From assembly GCA_023053685.1 (NCBI GenBank), contig JALIGW010000003.1, positions 138,195,126-138,259,125 on the forward strand: a stretch of DNA of 64,000 bases, written 5' to 3'. Shown piece by piece: positions 59,939-64,000 of this stretch (positions are counted from its first letter, which is position 1; every line of letters starts with the position of its first letter). The DNA is from Diadophis punctatus similis. Taxonomy: Eukaryota > Chordata > Lepidosauria > Squamata > Dipsadidae. The notes under the pieces are model-generated. The model was not told where the DNA came from. It saw nothing but the letters and a program-made list of their open reading frames with translations, and ran no database searches. The position numbers and the translations under genes are program-made.

Positions 59939-60115
59939 TAATTGTTCTAGCTGTCAGGAAATTTCTCCTTAGTTCTAAGTTGCTTCTCTCCTTGTTTAGT
60001 TTCCACCCATTGCTTCTTGTTCTACCCTCAGGTGCTTTGGAGAATAGTTTGACTCCCTCTTCTTTGTGGCAACCCCTGATATACTGGAACACTGCTATCA
60101 TGTCTTATTCCTACA

Positions 60116-60660
60116 CTGCTACTTACAGTGTAGGAATAACCATAATATGGTTATTCCTACCCTGTATGAATACTATTTTTATACCTAGATCATCACTATT
60201 TTGCTTGTTAAGCCTTTGTACTTGTAAAATGTTATCAACTGGGTTTGGGCAATATTAACTTTTACTTTAAAAAGTCTCCAGGCTGAGAATGTGGACCTTG
60301 TGTTGTTAATTACAGGAGGCAGGGTAGACTCCCATGTGGTTATATGATCCGAAGTGACCTTTGAATAAGGGAATTATATAGAAAGCTCTCCACGGTTAAA
60401 AGCAGAGGGGGGGGGGGATGTTGCTATGAGAAGTACATGCAGTTGATTAGCCTTTCAAGCACCATTCTATAATTGGTTCATAAATTTCGCTCAAATGTGA
60501 AATGAAATGGGGTCAAAATAGACTATGTTTTAAAACATGTCATCATTCTGCTATTGGCAAACATTTTCCCAACCTTTCAGAGAGAATGTCTGCATCATCT
60601 TCACATTTATTGCTTTCAATTCCATGTACAACCAGGATCTCTCTCAAAAATAAAAACACA
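60116..60660. other. AT-rich DNA without a recognised gene
   Basis: Nothing supportable. Confidence 0.4.
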
Positions 60661-60664
60661 CGTT

Positions 60665-61117
60665 GAATCCAGATCTCTGCAATAACCGCATCCTACCACA
60701 TTCCGGGACTGCATCCTACCACTCCGGGACCGCATCCTACCACATTCCTCCCTACGACCAGTTAGGTCCCACAGAGTGGGCCTCCTCCAGGTCCCATCAG
60801 CCAAACAATGTCGGTTGGCGGGTCCACGGGGGAGAGCCTTCTCTGTGGGAGCCTCATCTCTCTGGGACCAACTCCCACCAGAGATCCGGACCATCCCACT
60901 CTACTGGCCTTCCGCAAAGCCGTAAAAACATGGCTCTTCCGGCAGGCGGGGTGAAGAAGAAGATCGGATTCCCCCTGAATGAATGATTTTAAAATGATGT
61001 TATGTTTTAAATTGTCATGTTTTTTTAATTGTATTGTTCTTATTCCTATTGTACGCCGCCCTGAGTCCTACGGGATTGGGCGGCCTATAAGAACGTTAAA
61101 TTAAATTAAATTAAATA
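60665..61117 (+). mobile_element. 5'-truncated L2 LINE, tail (TTAAA)n
   Basis: Starts near 60670 within the ORF and ends in ATTAAATTAAATTAAAT. The unit cgcatcctaccac is repeated three times at its start (60689-60740), an internal tandem. The C-terminal protein words TLLAFRKAVKTWLFRQAG survive in a frame at the end. The UTR motif acgccgccctgagtcc is present. Confidence 0.75.
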
Positions 61118-62315
61118 ACAAGTCAGCTAATCAAAAGTGACATGGTTATATAGGCAAGCCAGGATGTTCAAATCACTGTGATAAACCACACCATCCTTTT
61201 CTCTCCTTACCTAATTTCTTGTTTTGTGAGCAAGAACCAAAGCTACTAGTTTAAGACTATAGCATTATAATTAAAAGGAATACTAGATCTAACTTTCCTT
61301 TATTTATATATTTCTGCAACTATCAAGTGGACACAAGGCAAAGGAAAGAGGAAATAAAAACAGGAAAATGCAATTATCAATTTAAAAATAATAATGGAAA
61401 AACCCATTAAATAATTATGGGTTTTTATTTTAAAAAAAATTAAATATACATGCCCTTTTTTAAAAAACCCCATAATTATATTCATTAATTTTCTTTGACT
61501 TTCTGCATTAATATCCAATAACAATGGTTTGTGGATTTATCAAATTATTTTGGAATCAAAAGAAAAATAGAAAAATATGTTAATTGAAATATAAGGTCTT
61601 TATACATATAAAACTGTTATAAAGATCATTTAAAATGTTATGGAAGCTTGGGCTTTTTTTTAAAAAAAAGATCACATTCACAATCACCATTTATAAATGG
61701 AAATGCTAGCAATTTGTAAGAGAAACAAGGTGATTATTAACATCAAGAGCACTCAGCATTTTAAACAAAAATAGAAAAAGAAACGGAAAAATTGTTTGCA
61801 TAGCCTAGCTCTACCGATTTAAGTATTATGGTAATTGGAAACAGCCCAAAAATCCTGCAAGAATCAAATAATCACAGATAAGGAAAAAAAACTACACAAA
61901 TCTGATACCATTAGAAGCTTTCAGCTGCATTGTAATTGCAATTCTAACAAAAACATGTGTTTTATGTTTTAGCCATCATAGCTCTTCAAGGAAAGTTCTT
62001 GCTTCATATTAAGTTGAGGGGCATATCAATTGCCATTACATTTTAAACATAAAACTGCCGCAGAAAAGTTGTAACAACTTTGACTACAAAGGCAAAAAGT
62101 AAATTTACACAGCAGACCACAAGAAATCGGGCCAGCCTTTTTCAACCTGATGGCTCTAAAAATGTTGGTGAGAACTCCCAGATGGTAACATAGGTAGTCA
62201 GGCATGCTAGATGGGAATTCAGAGAGTTATAGTTGCAACAGAGCTAGACAAAAAGCTAGAGATTTAACATCATGGCTAGTCCGAAACACAGAATCACGGA
62301 ATGGAAGGTTATAGT
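61118..62315. other. AT-rich DNA, hAT-like fragment at 62131-62245
   Basis: At 62131-62245, ccagcctttttcaacctgatgg and gagaactcccag recall a common squamate hAT fragment, without clear ends. Otherwise empty. Confidence 0.4.
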
Positions 62316-62316
62316 T

Positions 62317-62767
62317 CAGTGATGGCGAACCTATGGCACGGGTGCCACAGGTGGCACACGGAGCCATATCTGAGGGCACGCGAGGCATTGCCCTATGTCA
62401 GCTCCAGTGCGTACCAGCTGATTTTCGGCCTTCTTTTCGGCCGTTTTTCGCTCTCCCCAGGCTTTAGGAGGCTTTCCTGAAGTCTGGGGATGGCGAAAAA
62501 TGGCCGAATGGGCCAACTGGAAGTTCATTTCCAAACTTCCGGTTGGGCCGTTGGGCCGTTTTTCGCCGTCCACAGGCTTCAGGAGGCCTGTGAGCATGCA
62601 TGGGGGGGCAGTGTGGGGGGTTGTGTGCATGCGCGGAGGGCAGTGTGGGGGTTGTGCGCATGCACGGAGTGAGGGCATTGCATTATGGGTGTGGGAAAGC
62701 ACACGCGCACTATTGCGCATGCACACACCCTTTGGGCACCTGACCCAAAAAAGGTTCACCATCACTG
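62317..62767. mobile_element. hAT element, sister of 7841 and 56780, perfect 8-bp TSD
   Basis: Left end CAGTGATGGCGAACCTATGG, right end AGGTTCACCATCACTG, duplication ttatagtt (62309-62316 and 62768-62775). 451 bp, GC-rich, noncoding. It matches the ends of the large element at 7841-9896, which has a long extra foldback core. Confidence 0.9.
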
Positions 62768-62935
62768 TTATAGTTCATTAGGTCTGCATGAGATAGGAGA
62801 GAAGGGAAACTTAGTTTCACTAAGAATTAAAAGGCATCGCTCAGAAATCCGGTGCAAGAACCTAGAAATAGCTTCTAAAAGCAACCCATCACATTTCTGG
62901 GTCTTTCAACGTCACGCTAACAGTACAGATAGTCC

Positions 62936-63150
62936 TCGACTTATAGCCAATTTGTTAAGTGACCATTTGAAGTTACAGCACTGAAAAAAGTGATTTATTA
63001 TCATTTTTCACGCTCGTAACTGTTGTAGTATCCCCATAGTTACATGATCAAATTTCAGATGGTTGGCAATTGGCTCATATTTATGACAGTTGCAGTGTCC
63101 CAGGGTCACGGCGACCTTCTGACAAGCAAAGTTAATGAGGAAGCCAGACT
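62936..63150 (+). mobile_element. TA-flanked MITE, family A copy 7, truncated
   Basis: Starts CAGATAGTCCTCGACTTATAG after TA. The sequence breaks off near 63150 where an L2 tail begins. Confidence 0.65.
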
Positions 63151-63354
63151 AAGATTTAAATTAAATTAAATTAAAATTAAGATCAATCCCCCATATTTGA
63201 ATGATGGTTTGTTTTTTAAAATTTTAAAATTTTGTATTTTTTAATTATTGGTATCGTTTTTATAAATTGTTGTTGTATTATGTTGTACGCCGCCCTGAGT
63301 CCTACGGGAGTTGGGCGGCATATAAAAACGACCAAATAAATAAATAAATAAATA
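63151..63354 (+). mobile_element. 5'-truncated L2 LINE tail, (AAAT)n
   Basis: Carries gtacgccgccctgagtcc and gggcggcatataaa, then (AAAT)n to 63354. It breaks copy 7 of family A. Confidence 0.75.
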
Positions 63355-63730
63355 AGTATGGATGTATCCACAACATTAACATGACTTAAGGAAGATGTCT
63401 TCATTATATTTCATTACATCGGTATACAATTGACTGTAGCTAACCATTTCAATAAAATTGATTATGGAATTCTAATGGTAATCTTTCAAACGAATTATGT
63501 AAATACAACATCAAAAATAAATTCTAGGGAAGAGTAAAGTATTTATGATACTTTGAAGATTAAGAAATTTATTAGGAATGTTTTTAAGAATTGCAGTACT
63601 GAAGAATGAAATATATCCCTGAATAGTGATCCAGTATATATAGTCATTTGACTATACTAACAAAATACTAACAAATAATCTTGTTTTGGGCAACAAGCTG
63701 GAAGGCAGGTTGAAAAAGCTCACTGACAAC
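63355..63730. other. AT-rich DNA without a recognised feature
   Basis: Nothing supportable. Confidence 0.4.
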
Positions 63731-63935
63731 AGGTAGTCTTCGGTTAGTGACAAGTGAGACTGCCAACTCAGTCCCAAAAGCAGAGCAGTTGCTAAGTAAA
63801 ACTACCATTGTGCTTATGATCAGCTCTTCTTTGCTTTACAGCTCTGCAAATGCAAGGCTTGTCATAAAATTATTTTTTCATCACCGTAACTGTGAATGGA
63901 CACTGAATTAGGACTATTGCTATATAAAACAAAAA
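63731..63935 (+). mobile_element. Inverted-repeat element related to family A, diverged
   Basis: Starts CAGGTAGTCTTCGGTTAG and ends roughly cactgaattaggactattg. The left end matches family A, but the inside differs (agtgacaagtgagactgcc). A second subfamily is suggested. The right boundary is uncertain. Confidence 0.4.
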
Positions 63936-64000
63936 AGCATATTTAACGATAAACTCTTTGTTTTCAACTAGCTAAAATTCCCTATTTTCCCTGAAGTGGA

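Larger units (their letters stand above)
59175..60115 (-). mobile_element. CR1 LINE 3' part, minus strand, split by L2 and MITE
   Basis: Minus strand: 3' end aaggtcccttccaactcg at 59175, body to 59328, then a break. It resumes at 59939 (attgttctagctgtcaggaa) and runs to about 60115. The reading words RRNF, LEQ and VF-QY-RG match the CR1 protein at 44109-45171. The gap is filled by the L2 tail and the family B MITE. Confidence 0.75.

Overview
This is eukaryotic nuclear DNA, almost certainly from a squamate reptile and most likely a snake. No host protein-coding exon, rRNA or functional tRNA gene can be supported. The window reads as AT-rich intergenic or intronic DNA densely and repeatedly invaded by transposable elements. 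The snake inference rests on the element mix: an L2-clade LINE ending in (AAAT)n, CR1 tails, Bov-B/RTE remnants, tRNA-derived squamate-type SINEs, a LINE tail with an (ATTCT)n end, long (GATA)n arrays and many short hAT elements. It is an inference, not a species call.

Layout. 1-400 is a complete small hAT element. About 1050-5741 is a near full-length L2-clade LINE whose 1056-codon endonuclease/reverse transcriptase frame is uninterrupted; it is the only long convincing coding sequence. 5.7-17.6 kb carries a 2 kb foldback hAT element (7841-9896), a truncated GC-rich element, a TA-flanked inverted-terminal-repeat element and two more hATs. 17.8-24.5 kb has a 5'-truncated L2, a TA-flanked element carrying a solo LTR, a Bov-B remnant and another TA-flanked MITE. 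25.6-29 kb is rich in GATA microsatellite, one array split by a 982 bp TA-flanked transposon. 31-41 kb carries hATs, L2 remnants, a SINE, an RTE remnant broken by two transposons, and a SPIN-like hAT (39860-40550). 44-45.3 kb is a CR1 reverse-transcriptase fragment. 47-51.6 kb has MITEs, a SINE inserted in another SINE, and small hATs. 56-63.9 kb ends with two sister hATs, a three-layer CR1/L2/MITE nest and L2 tails.

How it works together. The autonomous-type machinery visible is retrotransposon machinery: one apparently intact L2 ORF and broken CR1 and Bov-B/RTE copies. The DNA elements are all non-autonomous: no transposase frame was found, but terminal inverted repeats and target-site duplications survive. 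Fourteen hAT insertions have recognisable 8-bp duplications (eleven perfect, three 7/8); eleven of the fourteen have TA at the centre, the pattern reported for the Buster branch of hAT. Nested insertions give relative ages at several loci. I found no convincing new gene system; the most interesting material is the nested and foldback transposon architecture and the intact LINE.
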